Source of the DNA: Reticulitermes speratus | Taxonomy: Eukaryota; Arthropoda; Insecta; Blattodea; Rhinotermitidae | Direction: 5' to 3' | Assembly: GCA_021186555.1 (NCBI GenBank) | Contig: JAJKFL010000003.1 | Span: 42,490,408-42,554,407 of the forward strand | Length of the DNA stretch: 64,000 nt | Shown here: one piece after another, positions 30,196 to 42,474 of the stretch | How the letters are laid out: every line of letters starts with the position of its first letter | How positions within the stretch are numbered: position 1 is the stretch's first letter | Position numbers and translations under genes: made by a program | Notes under the pieces: generated by a model | What the model saw: only the letters and a program-made list of their open reading frames with translations | Database searches by the model: none | What the model was told of the DNA's origin: nothing

Positions 30196-33087
30196 AAATA
30201 ACCCTCTGACTTCTGAAATAAATTTCAAGGTATTTATAGATTCAGTTATCACCACAGAGAAAACATATTCTTACTTAATAAGACCAAACGGTCAATGCTC
30301 TTTCAATAATCAATAGTTATCTATTCTGAGGTTTATATAAAACATAACAAAACTCCATGAACTGCAAATATTTTAATGTAAAAGCAGTTGGTACGTACAG
30401 AAACCATTGCGCTTGAAAGTGTTAATTTCCTACTTTATTGTGTAGGCACATTCCTATGAGCTTTATTACAACTTCCCATACATAAGAGTAAGTTAGTATA
30501 ACCTAGGATCAAATGCATAAATAAAATTTTCAAATGCTATGGTAAAAAGCAAACTGTAACTCTTTGTACATTATGCTCATCAACATATCTCTAGTAACTG
30601 CTCATATAACCGACTCAACGTCTGTTTGCCCTTTGCTATTGGCGACGTCACACGGTTGAACAAGCCCCATTGAAACGGTGTTCCTAAGCACGGCATCGAT
30701 TGTATTACACAAAGTAACATCAGTCAAGTCATTATGCCCTCCTCAATAACAGGCGGGAAAGAACTGGTTTCAGCTCATATATGTCAAGACGTGAGGTTTT
30801 CACGAAGTTTCTCTTCGGGTATTGTCTTCTGTACTGAGACGCTCTTTTGTCTTACGGATGTATAGCAATGTGGCTTATGAACTTGCTGCTCCCAACTGCG
30901 GGGTTGAAGTGATTATCGTATGAATGTTGCAGGTTATGTAGGCAGGTTGCACGCAACTTCCAGGGAAAGCTGCAAGGAGACGTTCCCCACTACTGTACAA
31001 TGAGTCCGACTGCTTTTCACAGACAAACGTACAGGGCGTCACAACCCGCAAAATCACAACCTGAACAACATATGTGTTAATTTATGTTTTTGTCGTTGAT
31101 CAGATATCAACTTTTTTTAGTATGCGTATCCCGCATTAAATTCCAAAGAAAATTTCTCTTCATTTCGTTTTTTGAAAAGTTCTAATGTTATTCATCTTTG
31201 AAATTAGGGTGGCAATTAAAATTACATAAACCAGAAACTATAAACCAGTAGACGAATTTAAATACTGTATTTATATCTCGTTTTAATATGTATATCCGGT
31301 GGAGAGTGTTCGTCGTGCTGCAGAACCAAATCCTTTCTCAAATGGAATTCGAAGCACTTTGATGAAACCACATTTTAAATTCCACAACATGTATATTAAA
31401 CATTATGCCATGGACCGATCAAAACCTTGAAGGACATGTCGCGTTTCTTGGAATTTGATTGGCAACCGACCAGACTGTCCTATTCCTTCGTTTCGAAAAC
31501 CGTCACAGTGCGTCTTACAAACCTAAAGTAAAGAAACTTACAATCCAGTAAAAAATCCAGTCCGACGCTGCTAGTTTCAGTGTGTTAAAGACCAATCAAT
31601 AAATTCGTAAAGGCAATGTAGATAGCGCAAAATACGCGGCAGAAATCTACAACTCTATTTCCTGTTACAAACTAGACGTTATTATGACGGACTTTGCTTA
31701 GTGTGACCTAATGGCCATAAGGAGGATGTGTATTAGACCATATTCTTTACTTATTGCATTGATTTTAAAATAGAATATTGGAAGTACATAAGTGTTAATA
31801 ATTTTGCGTTATTGTAAATCCAGTTATCACATTTAAATCTGTATCATTACTTGCTATGCATTACTACAAACTGAACTTCACATGCCTTGCCTGGAATTGT
31901 TTAAGAATAAAGTTTACCAAAATAATAAATTTAGTAATTTCACGACAACCTCATTATCATGTTACGTTCTTTAATAACGCTTATATATATTATATTTAAC
32001 GGCGTGGCGTCGCAATGATAGCCTTATAGAATTATGAATTACACGACTGCCAATAAAGAAACATCTGTTACCAAGAGGCAACTGGCAACATGTGACTGCT
32101 TACGATAGCTTCCCAACCTTATCAAAGTCTCACAGAAACGAAATAAGGAAGACAGGAAAACAGGAATGAATGATACACGCATAGCTGTTCCATACAAAAC
32201 CAATTTTAAATGGATGACCTCTTATGTTCGATATTATTTGAAAAGCAGAATAGGTCAGCTGACTTACAAACGTCAGTCTGAATGCAGCTTGTTATTTAAT
32301 GATAATGCACATGGAAATGAAATACGTTCCACATAATTGGACTTCATTAATTAATCTGCAATCAGTTCAGTTACTTAAAAGTAGTTACAATTTCAATGTA
32401 GTTTATTTGGAACAACTTATACTTGCAAAATAAAAAGGTTGCAATGAAAGCAGAGCAGAGAAGTTTACAAGACCTTGTAAAATATATGGCTTCTTAAATA
32501 ACAGGAATTATTCTCTTCTGAATTCACTGTGTATGACGAAGTTAACAGCACTATATAGTTTCTTAATTCCACTGCAGTGTTCAAGACAGAACAGAAATAT
32601 AAACACTTATAGTCTGCTGGAACACAAACTCTTCTTTCATAAAATACTTTGCATTCGTAAAAGAGACTGCGTATATCCGCAGACGAATTTGAGCCTTTCT
32701 TATGAAATTACTGATGGTTCGGACGGGAAGCAGACTTCTAAACTAAATGATTTTCCTCAGTGCAATTTACATAAATATGTCGCACCCCCTTCTTTTCCTT
32801 TCGGCATTTGTATTAATGAAAAACTGCTTCTAACAGAATCATGGAAATGTCTAAGAATTTTACTTGACTCTTTTATCATTTGACTAGAGTTTCAGATATG
32901 AACAGGTTAGGCGGAGTTGGAAAGCAGGATGAGTGTGTGTGACAAATATGTGGAAAGAAACGTGCTACCATGTTTTGTGGTAATATCACAGCATTTGTCG
33001 GGTCCGAATGACGGAAACCTCTCTTTAAACTGCCAGGTCTCCAGGTTGAGAAATGAAGCAGAAACCTCTTGAATAAAAGTAGGAATA
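30196..33087. other. Unassigned
   Basis: ATTGG (30638-30642) lies next to GACGTCAC (30644-30651), a CCAAT-box/CRE-like pair with no gene attached. A minus-strand frame at 30875-31057 opens ILRVVTPC, which weakly recalls a repeat phrase from roach genomes. A 116-codon frame at 32533-32883 has no domain. Confidence 0.35.
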
Positions 33088-33359
33088 ATGGTAAAGCCTG
33101 GAGAGGCCATGAGAGATCTGAGGGTTCCAGTAGGTAGAGGTTCTCAGATTTAAAGACAATCAGCACATGAAGGTGGTAAGGTTGTCAGTCCTATGCACCG
33201 GCTGCCTTTACCCGCCAGGAAATATTCCTGATACTCATTTCTGTTAGAGGCTGAGGCGACCCCGGGCCATAGTGTGGCCGGATACTATCGGGAACCGAAC
33301 CCTCGACCTTCCGGCTTGTAGCGCAGTGCCTCAACTAACTGCGCCACAGCCTGCCCCCC
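33088..33359 (-). mobile_element. SINE (family B2) with a different tRNA head
   Basis: Minus strand: head TGTGGCGCAGTTAGTTGAGG with B box GGGTTCGGTTCCC (33290-33302). The body then has GGCCCGGGGTCGCCTCAGCC, GGCGGGTAAAGGCAGCCGG and a tail ending CATGGCCTCTCCAGGC. The body blocks correspond to family B, but the head is a different tRNA-like sequence, so the two share a central domain. Confidence 0.72.
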
Positions 33360-34084
33360 AAAAGCAGAAATACTAACCTCAAACACCGCCACTTTATATC
33401 ACGTGTAACCTAAATTAATATAGCTCTTTAGATATAATGTTACTCTTAAAATCCTTCCGCACAATGTTCTTCGTTTTCTGTCTCTCCCATCTCTTTCCTA
33501 GACACATATAATTCGTGTTACAGTGCACAAGCTATAAATATTCGGCGCCATGGTAGCAAATGACAAGCGTCACGTGCTACTTTATGCACACTTACTCGAC
33601 TACATACGTAGCACAAGATACCAAATTGCAATTTGCACCACAAATGAAAGTTACGCAGCGTTGTATGGGCCAGATATGTTACCCAGAATCATCTGTTTTA
33701 AATGGAAACATGAATCAAAAATTACCTTTCAGATTTTGTTATCGTTGGTAAGCCACTTATTACTGCGCCAGTCGGCATTGTTTTAATTTCACAGGCATGA
33801 TGTGTAATTTCATCTTATGTAGCTTATTACTTAACAACTTCTTATTATATAGTTCGTAAAATTAAAAGACAAAGAGGTGCTCGTATATACAAACATCACA
33901 TGTAAAAATCGTCTTGTAATAAATAATACAAACAGAAGAAAAGCGAAATTTCCAAAAACAATTAAGGAAATCTAGAAAATTTGAATCTTCTGGGATGTTA
34001 CATCATGCGTGCTTGTAAATGGTTACCATCATTTCAGAGGAGCATAAAGCTTTCATCTTTATAGCAAAGCTGTTCCTTGTCTGC
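33360..34084. other. Unassigned
   Basis: No family recognised. The frames at 33550-33786 are short and carry no domain. Confidence 0.45.
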
Positions 34085-34200
34085 TTAACTAAGATAAAGA
34101 TACTACGTTCCTTCGAAACGTCGATAACTCTTTACAAGGCGAAACGAAATTACATTCCTAAAGACCCGAATCTTGAGTAACACCGCTGTCATAAATTCGT
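34085..34200 (+). mobile_element. Single arm related to the 61.8 kb palindrome
   Basis: TTCCTTCGAAACGTCGATAA is followed by ATTACATTCCTAAAGACCCG and a GAATCTTGAGTAACACCGCT block. These align in order with the reverse complement of 61764-61860 (CCTTCGAAACGTCGGGAACC, then CCCAGAAGACCTGAATTC). It is an isolated, decayed arm of the GAAACGTCGG group. Confidence 0.5.
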
Positions 34201-34340
34201 ATCTTGCTAAGGAACTGCAGTTAGATTATTCGTACAGGAACTATACATAAGCAAGAGGTAAAAAAACACAAGTAACAAGTTAAGATGTTGTAAGGAATGA
34301 TAAACTAGTACATACACCATTACACTGTGATGCGTTTGCG

Positions 34341-34999
34341 TAACCATTGTTGCCATAGAAACGCAAAAATACGTTCCCTTTTTTTGTTGGTGTAGATGTA
34401 GCTGTTGTCTAGCTGTCAACAAAACAAAAGTGTTTAGTTTTGCCATGGAAATGCAACAATTGGTTTTCTTTACAATGCTATCGAGCTGCAAAATAAGAAT
34501 ATTTCGTACTGCTGTTAAAAATAATAAGTATTAAATATTATGAGTGTGTGTCTGTATTCTTGCCTTAGTTATCCGGCATGCGAAGCAAAAGCACCGTATT
34601 ATATTGTCATCTGTGGCCTACCTGGCTGTATAGTATATTTCTAACGTTATCTCATAAACGGCATGACTTTCGGGAAAAAATTATAGAATATAAAATGTGT
34701 TTTGATTTTCTCTACAACTTTTGTCTGAAACATTTGTAATTCTAAGAAGAATTCAGCGAGATATTACCAACAATGTTCCAAGGTTTTCAAGGAAAGTACC
34801 CGTTATTCTTGTCAGATTGTAAACAAACTTGAATTTTCTCGACAATTTTCGAAAAATCCTCAAATGTCAAATTTCATGAATATCTGCCCAGTGGAAGCCG
34901 AGTTGTTTCATTCAGGCGGACAGATAGCCGGACAGACAGACATGATGAAGCTAACAGTCGCTTTTCGCAATTTTGAAAACTCGCCAAAAAATGTCACAC
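34341..34999 (+). repeat. Anonymous dispersed repeat, copy 1
   Basis: From about 34525 this aligns with 45031-45498 over some 470 bp: GAGTGTGTGTCTGTATTCTT, TGTCATCTGTGGCC, AAGAATTCAGCGAGAT, GTGGAAGCCGAGTTG, then GACAGACAGACATGATGAAG and AGCTAACAGTCGCTTTT. An upstream block TAACCATTGTTGCCAT (34341-34356) lies directly next to the body in copy 2, but here it is separated by about 165 bp, so this copy has gained sequence or copy 2 has lost it. No coding capacity or terminal repeats seen. Confidence 0.78.
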
Positions 35000-35704
35000 C
35001 TTCAGACTTTATATAGTATGTAAACACGACGAAAAGTCGCCAGGAAGTCAGTTTTGAAATTATCAGATCCGTGGTTCATAATACTTCTGCGCTACCGACG
35101 GGTTTAACAAGTGGAACGTATTCCATATCTCTATTTCCCAGCGGGCTGTTTTGTGATTCTGCTGGCATGAGTACGACACTAGGTTAAACTTTAAATAAAA
35201 TGGCGGTACCGAGATATGCCAAGCGCACTGAAATGTTAATGGGTAAAATTTCCTGTTTCTAAAACGTTCTTCGATACTCTGGCCGGATGGTGCGTTCCGA
35301 AGATGGAGCAAGACACTGCAGTCAGTCAACAGTGGCGGTACGGGTCGTTTAGGATGTACCTGGACAACAATTGTTTGCACCGATTCTCAATGGTTTGTCC
35401 CTTTTATGAGGCTTTAGTTTTAACACACAGCATTTAGTACTACATAACAAAAATATCTGTGATTACTTAAAAAAGTATCTAATCTAGCTATTTAAAACGC
35501 TGGTGAAAACAAGAGCCAAATAAATCGAGCTGTCAATTAACGACCAACATGTTTGCGTGTGTTTCTAAACGGACTTCAGCAACACATTATGCAACGTGCT
35601 TCTGTTAGACTTGGGATTAAAAATAGAGGGAATAAAGCTTACAAAACGAAACGCGTGAGTTTGCAAGGTCACTGTCTTACTAAACATAAGAAGCCGGGAG
35701 CGCG
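35000..35704. other. Unassigned
   Basis: No family recognised. A 105-codon minus-strand frame at 35063-35380 has no domain. Confidence 0.45.
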
Positions 35705-35935
35705 TATTTGGTATAGTGACTCGGCAATACGTCAGAGGTGTGAAGAGTCGTCGTTCAATTTTCAGGAATAAAGATTCATTATCTCTTCTCCGAAACGTCT
35801 AGACCTGCTCTGGGGCCCACTCAGCCTCCTATTTAACGGGTAAAGAGGTTTTCCTCTGGAAGTAAAGTGGCCGGAGTGTGAAGGTGACAACTCATCCCAA
35901 GTAATTCCGATGTTAAAATGAGTGGAACTACACAT
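35705..35935 (+). mobile_element. SINE (family B)
   Basis: Head TTTGGTATAGTGACTCGGC and B-box-like CGTTCAATTTTCAGG are followed by CTCTTCTCCGAAACG, AGACCTGCTCTGGGGCCCAC, TCAGCCTCCTATTTAACGGG and AAGTAAAGTGGCCGGAGTG. The family order is complete except for the distal tail. Confidence 0.65.
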
Positions 35936-36189
35936 CCACGCTCCCATACGCATTCATGGTGTGCAAAATGGCACTTTGACTTTCATCTTATTAATATTCG
36001 TACTGTAGTCGTCTGTGTACCATTCAGTCTGTTCAGTGGTTTCAAAGGTACAGAAGGAACGTCTTCTTGCATGGAGTGTGTTGAGCCGAAACTTTGGTAA
36101 CCGCGTACCAGCCTGTCATAAAGAAAGGAATACTCATGCCAGGCATAATGTGAATTCCTCATTTTACAGAACATTCATCATATGAAATC

Positions 36190-36368
36190 AACCAAGCTAT
36201 GTGGCCCAGACAGTACACTTCTGACTTGTACATTTACTCGGGAAGTGTCCGGTTTGAATCTCGGCAGGGACATGGACTCTCCTGAGGTATTGGGTCGTCT
36301 CCCTCAGTACCTTTAGTTCAGCCAAAACTGCCTCCTTCCATGTCCTTTCCAATATGTTACTTAACGAC
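36190..36368 (+). mobile_element. SINE (family D), diverged
   Basis: B box GGTTTGAATCTCGG (36251-36264) is followed by GGTCGTCTCCCTCAGTACC, CAAAACTGCCTCCTTCC and ATGTTACTTAACGAC. The order matches the copy at 40076-40290 (CTCCTAGTACCTC, CTACGACTGCATCCTTC, TATCACTGAGCGACTTTC). The head seems expanded relative to that copy. Confidence 0.5.
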
Positions 36369-36680
36369 ATTTCTCCGTGGAAAAGAACACTTCTACAGAA
36401 GCTATCAGTCCCTCAGTCAGTAAAGAAATTTCCCTATTTTGTATTTTATGGAAGCTGAAGGTCAATTACCGTGTTAATAAGGGTCCCTAACGTGAGACAG
36501 GTTAATACACTCCACGCCATCTCATTCTATTTACTTGAGAATCATTTTAATATTTTCTTCCTGCCGATGCCTAAGTCTTCCAAATTGCGGCCTTTATTAA
36601 AGTTCCCCACGTATATAAATTTTCCTTCTCTCCCATCCATGCCACATGCCCCGCCCATCTCAAGCATACTTTAATAACGT
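36369..36680 (-). pseudogene. LINE 3'-end remnant (LRVP-type), copy 1
   Basis: Minus-strand translation near the 3' end gives IDLQLP, a stop, GNFFTD, a stop, GTDSFCRSVLFHGEM. This parallels the phrase NLRVP, stop, NFLTS, stop, VSFSRRTLLHGV that I remember at the end of a common insect retroelement reading frame. DNA alignment with 42475-42680 (TTTTATGGAA, CCGAAGGTTCATTACCG) supports one family. Heavily decayed. Confidence 0.5.
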
Positions 36681-38425
36681 GTGATGGGGAGTAGGCCTAT
36701 ACATTATGAAGGTCCTAAATATGTAATTTTCTCCAGCCTCCTCTTACTTCCTCCTTCTAGACCCAAATGTCTTCCTCATCACTCGGTTCTAAAACGCTCT
36801 CAGATTATCTTCACCCCTTATTGTAGAAGAGAATTTCTCCTTCCGGTACTCAAATATATATTTACTGACATTTAATTATTACATGATATAGTGTGATTTC
36901 TTGACAGCGTCGCTAAATAAACTACAAATAAATAATCAATCCAAAGCTCAATAAGAGAAATCGATAAACAGTCTTCACGTAAGAGGATGAACTGTTGTCA
37001 GCAATTATACGTTCTTTCAGCGCATACATTGTCGCCAGTATCACAATATGCGCCTAGTAGGGGGCACATATTGCTTCGTTGTTCTGTCCGGCAAACTCCG
37101 AGCCATCCTCCCTCCTTTTTTCTGCAAATTCTTACACTATTCGACAGATAAATGAACACAGTCGACGCTATTAATAATAAGAAGTGGTCAAGGTGATCTG
37201 GCATCTTCAATTTGGTGAGCCCTAATATTGCTTCCGTTACTACTACTACTACTACTACTACACCGAATTCTCATAGCCTCTGTGTGTGGTTGCTACTGCT
37301 GCTCTTTCTATTATAATACAATAATACGCATACCAAATATAGCGTAAGACTTTCCGCTTCGCATTTTTTTGGCCATTCTCCCAGTACGCATAAGGATGGT
37401 GTGGAGGCTGCAAAATTCCACCCTTCCTTGTCTCATGCAGTTAGGCGCATATCCCCTGCAGCAATGGGGGAGGTTTTGCTTTTCCTGCCTGTCTGATCGA
37501 CCCATTTTATAACTAAAGGGGTAGGTTTTAACGTCACCCTCGCTCCATGTCTCCAACGGCACCACCAAACCTCTACACGTATTAGGTGGAGTAAGTTCTC
37601 TTAGTCACTGAATGCTTTTCTCCCTCAGTACAGTCTGGAAATCCATTGTTGATAACTGTTCGTACGGGTAAAAAATGTTTGCCATGGATTTTGAGGAGGA
37701 AAAACTGAAATTGATAGCAAATTCTATTATGCAAAAAGAAGAAGTCTGTAGCAGATACTACATAGATCGTTTCCGTAACAAATCAGAGTAAAATTACTGG
37801 CTACGGAATTATTAGAACGCACACCTATCTGTTTAAACTTCCGAAACTTAGTTGTTACTTCATGTGTTCCAGGTTTATCACTTAGACATTCTGTATTTTG
37901 CCCAAAATTGTATGATGCGATTTGTGTACTTCGCTCAACAAAGAACAATTATTTCCCTGAAAAGAATTAATCGATTGTTTTATAATGCACTTATAGTGTA
38001 GTCTCTCTGACGTGAAAACTGAATTGTGTTTATGCGTAAAAAGTATATTCATGTCATACTTTAAAGAGAATTTCCATTTGACGGGAGGACGGGGCGAATA
38101 CGAACTTCTGACTAGATGTCAGGTCCTGCTACAGACTACGTCGACACAGAGTTTCTTGGCTGTCCTCTGTCTTCAAGAACAGGCTGCTGACATGTTTCCA
38201 CTTTTGAAGTTACTACTGCATGCTTCTCATGCAGTCCTGTCAACTGAAATTCATCAAAGTAAATACCACTAAATTATCTTTCCAAATTTAGGCAGAAAAT
38301 AAGAATTCAGGGGCACTCATTTCAAAATATTATTTCTCACAACTTCAAGGTCTGCAAGTTCATGCGACCCATGTCAGAAGGACGAACGGGCAAAACCTGG
38401 AACGTTTCTAACAACGCGATTTTAT
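36681..38425. other. Unassigned, with a TAC triplet run
   Basis: TAC repeats lie at 37238-37261. Short open frames show no domain. Nothing else recognised. Confidence 0.45.
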
Positions 38426-38452
38426 CCCCCCCCCCCCCCCCCCCCCCCCCCC
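38426..38452 (+). repeat. Poly-C tract (27 C)
   Basis: Uninterrupted run of 27 C. A homopolymer this long is rare in AT-rich DNA. It can form G-quadruplex (minus strand) or i-motif structures, or its length may be a sequencing artefact. Confidence 0.95.
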
Positions 38453-38825
38453 GTCCACAAATAAAGTGACTCTGACTTCTCCCATCATTTTCCTTTTGGC
38501 TACTTTTGTCCTGTTTCCTGCGTCGCTGCCTAATTCTTAGTGTTTAATTGTTCAAGCCAAATTCAAACCCAGGTTTCTTTCTTTTTTTTTACTGCGCATG
38601 TTACACTATCCGTCTTATGTACATTTCATTACAATCAGAACAAATGTGAGCCCTGCTATGCACTCTGTCTTCATACACCAAACAACTTACTTTCTCGTTG
38701 CAGTGTTACCTTCATTTTACTGTTACATTTATCTCGAAATTTAAAGATGGCATAGTCTGTATATCATTTTCGACTTCTTTTAACAAGCTATCTCACAATA
38801 GAGAGTTTGTATGCCATTTCGTTTT

Positions 38826-39206
38826 AATACATATGTATATATGCATGCCTATATATATACATACGTATGCATACATATATCCGTCCATCCACCCCTACAT
38901 GCACACATGCATATATGCATACACGCATAATACATGCATGCATACATACATAATACATACATACATACATTACATATATACATAATAATACATACATACA
39001 TACATACATAATTACATTACATACATAATACATACATACATCTATACATACATATAAACATACATAATACATATATACATTACGTACATACATACATACA
39101 TACATACATACATAATACATATATTACATACATAATACATACATTACATACATACATACATACATAATACAAACATACATTACATATATATACACACACA
39201 TACACT
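38826..39206. repeat. TACA/CATA tetranucleotide microsatellite
   Basis: About 380 bp of imperfect TACA repeats with interspersed TATA, TAATA and GCATGCATGC segments. It opens both strands as Tyr/Cys/Met/Val or His/Thr/Tyr/Ile frames of 95-98 codons, which are artefacts. Confidence 0.96.
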
Positions 39207-39742
39207 CATTCAAGCAGAATATGACTAAAAAGTGACTGTCTTTGGTGGGGTCAATTTGAGTACAGCCCGTCACAGGCTATCCTGTGAACAAATATATCCT
39301 TATAACGTAAGACATTTTTCACAAATAGCATAATCTCGATGAACAGCAAAAGAAACTCACCGTCATCGATTTGTGCTAAAAGTTTAAGAAAGTTGTGTGT
39401 GCGGCATTCATTATAGCATAACACCTTCAGTTTACGTAAGTTTTATAATCTTAAATTCCGAATAATATTAATCCAAACAAATCCCTTCAAATACGTTAAT
39501 AGTAACCAAACTTTAATGGAATCTTTATGTCTGTTTTATTAAAATTGTGGTCATAACTCTGGTCTACGCACAAGCACATATTTCTTCAACATCACAGACC
39601 ATGCAACAAGTTGGCCTAATGCACAATGGCGTCTTAGCACTATGTATATCCCCATGTTAAGCTAATTCTCTTAACGAATAACATCTCAAGGAAGTGAAGC
39701 TGTACCAACTATCGTTTAATTATGTTAAGTAACAATCCTTGG
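39207..39742. other. Unassigned
   Basis: Nothing recognised between the microsatellite and the following SINE. Confidence 0.5.
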
Positions 39743-40034
39743 AAAGGCTGGGATAGTGTAGACAATAGAGACTCGCTACGGGCTGGAAGCTTCGGAGTTC
39801 GAACGCCGGTGGGTAAAAGAGATTTTTTCTTCTCCACAACAGTCCAGACCGGCTCTGGGGACCACACAGCCTCCTGCATAATGGGCACCGGGTCCGTTTT
39901 TTAGAGGTAAAGCGGCCGGGACATGGGTTTGGCCACCCATCCCACTTAGCACCAAGATTGAAATGGGTAGAGCTATAACTTTACTCCTCTATCTGTGCCT
40001 CCAATTGCATGTTACGGGGTGACCTTTACCTTTA
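39743..40034 (+). mobile_element. SINE (family B), most complete copy
   Basis: Head GGCTGGGATAGTGTAGACAA with B box GGAGTTCGAACGCC. The body has TTTTTTCTTCTCCACAACA, CCAGACCGGCTCTGGGGACC, CAGCCTCCTGCATAATGGGC and GGTAAAGCGGCCGGGAC. The full tail runs ATTGAAATGGGTAGAGCT to GTTACGGGGTGACCTTTACC. This copy shows the complete domain order used to recognise the truncated ones at 7515, 15003, 21655, 27223, 28490 and 35705. Confidence 0.8.
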
Positions 40035-40075
40035 ATATTACCGTCACTCTCCTTGTGTAAATGCGAAGCTATGAA

Positions 40076-40290
40076 ACCGAGCAGGTTGGTGTAGTATGAA
40101 TATGCAGACTTTTATTCGGCACGTGTCAGAATCTCGGCACGAATACCGACTACCTTGATTGAGGTTCTTCATTGTTTCTCCTAGTACCTCTTATTGCAAT
40201 CCAATGCCCGGATAGTATCTCGACTCAACTACGACTGCATCCTTCTAAATCCCTGCCATTTTATCACTGAGCGACTTTCTTACCATCGAC
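40076..40290 (+). mobile_element. SINE (family D)
   Basis: tRNA-like head CCGAGCAGGTTGGTGTAGTA with a weak B box (GTGTCAGAATCTCGG). It is followed by the block order shared with 36190-36368. It lies 40 bp downstream of a family B SINE on the same strand, so two retroposons sit in tandem. Confidence 0.52.
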
Positions 40291-41839
40291 GCCATACAAT
40301 CTAATGAACATTGAACCAGACAACGCCATGAACGCGGATAAGTGGCGACGGATGTAAACCCACGCACACGCATTCTAATGATTCTGTACATATCTGCAAC
40401 AATGTTTCAGTCATTATACCAGCATTATGTTGGGTATTGTTTCATTGTTCGAGACATATTTGTTATACATTACATTTCGGGTGTTGGTTCTACTACCGTC
40501 CTCAGGAGATTGTTATTATATTCTACTGGTAGATAATTTATTGCCTATATTTTAATATTAGTGACAGCTGGAAACATCGAGCGTGGGGACGTTCCAACAC
40601 TCCGTTACTTAGCTAACATATTGAACATAAAATATTACCAATCAATTCACAACAGGAGACCTGAAATTTTGAGTAGTGCAAACTCTCGAATAGGTATTTA
40701 CTTATTTATTTCAGACAATAAACAGTGTCCAAAATAATACTAGTATATTATAATGTACCCATTTTATAAATAAGTTAAAATTGTATGCTGTTATCTTCAC
40801 GGTCCAGTCATTGTTCCCAACTCATTTTATTTAAAATTTCTTATTGCAAATTCGGTTTAATTCAGAGGGTCGAACCACCCACTCAGTGAACTGTGCTTAA
40901 CTGTTCCTAAAATGACAAATAAGATTATATAACAAATTACTGATGCCAGAATTTGGCCCGGAATGGATAACAGCCGAGAAAATAAGCAATTAACCCAACA
41001 AAATCAGAAGTTCTGTTTCGTCTGCAGTATAAATTTTGACAGCACAGCAATAACCAGACACATTGCTCTAACCAGATTCTGTAATTTGGATTTCACACGT
41101 GCAAACAAAAAACTCGCAGCGAGGTCTAAATAGTACTTAATTTATCTTCAATACGCATTTTACTCTGCATTGTTTTATGTGGTATTTATTAAAATAATTT
41201 ACGCCTATACCAGTAGTGTTGAAAATCGCGGGCCCCCACCCCCGCGAATCGATAATCAGGGGGTATGTATAATTATTAACGACTTTATTCCAAGATCTCA
41301 TAATTGATACCACAACACCGCCTTCTGTCATAAGAACGAAATCTAGTACGAAAGAACCCACAAAAGTATAGAACTATATAAATTTGGGAGCCCCCCTAAC
41401 CCTCGCGCCACGGAACACTGACTTTTTTTTACTATACCCTGCATTCTATCATATATAATTAATATTAAATAATATGAATGCAGTGAATTGTAACATTTAA
41501 TTACTATTCAGAACAAACGTAATATTTAATTTATATTAAAAAAAACTATCTACATTTGAATATATTTGTTTCCTTATTTAACCACCACAGCACAAGTGTG
41601 TACAGACGCAGCTCAACATCGGTTTATTGAATGCATACAGAACTCACGCAATGCTTTCGGATGAACAAGGTCCGTGTACAATAACATAAGCTTATTCAGC
41701 AATAATCCAAATAGAGCTGCCATTTTTTGTGATGTAACAGACAGTATTTCACACGAGGATTGAGAAAATTACGCACAGGTGAAGAACTTCATATATTATA
41801 GTCCCTTCCCTTCACCAAATATTATCAGAATGACACTCT
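40291..41839. other. Unassigned
   Basis: A GC-rich near-palindrome CGCGGGCCCCCACCCCCGCG at 41227-41246 stands out from AT-rich surroundings. No family or exon recognised. Confidence 0.4.
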
Positions 41840-42005
41840 TAAAATAAAACATTTTAGGAGGGTGGGGCATGTGGGAAGAAAAGTAATAAACGCGTAAAAA
41901 TGTTGGAATCAAAAACTGAAAGAGAAAATTTAATTCTACAGACATAAACGTAGATTGAAAAGTAATACTGAAATGGATATTAAAGAAAGAAGACTTGAAG
42001 TCGTA
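41840..42005 (+). pseudogene. Possible LINE coding remnant
   Basis: Plus-strand translation in broken frames gives RRVGHVGRK and later HKRRLKSNTEMDIKERRLE. These recall the RW-GHV-RM and RRRWEDNIKMDL phrases at the C-terminus of insect retroelement proteins. The similarity is weak, with stops and shifts. Confidence 0.28.
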
Positions 42006-42474
42006 TGCTAAATTCGACTAGCTCCGTTAAGATTTCTTTGGCTAGTTCTTGCAAAAAGATTAGGAACTTTCAGTTTCCAGAAGTGGCATTGCATTTATTG
42101 ACTACGAGCGTGGATATTGGCTTATCATGAAGGAAAGTTTCGTGTGCCATCTCACAGTTTTGTAAGTCATTCTACAAAATTTTAAAATGCAGCTGGTGAG
42201 TGGATACGACACCATGCAAGCATGTGTTACACTGAAAAGCATTTTACGTGTAGAAATGTCTGAAGTCCAAAGGCTCAACTTCACCATTTAGCACAACATG
42301 TGTTTCTTATTGCTCACTTCATGTTGTTAGCCGCATTACTACGTGAGCCACTAAAGCTTGAGGCCTTTTTATTGGTTTCGAAAACAGTGGTATAGATAGT
42401 GAAAATTACCAAAAGAAACTACACTCTACTGGTTGCAGAATCTTATGCGAATGTGTGGAAATAAACTAAAGTAA

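Noticed and set aside
38698-39120. Open frames of 95-98 codons on both strands
   Set aside because: Generated by the TACA microsatellite.
41221-41250. GC-rich near-palindrome as a terminator or origin
   Set aside because: Imperfect symmetry and no context in eukaryotic DNA to support either role.
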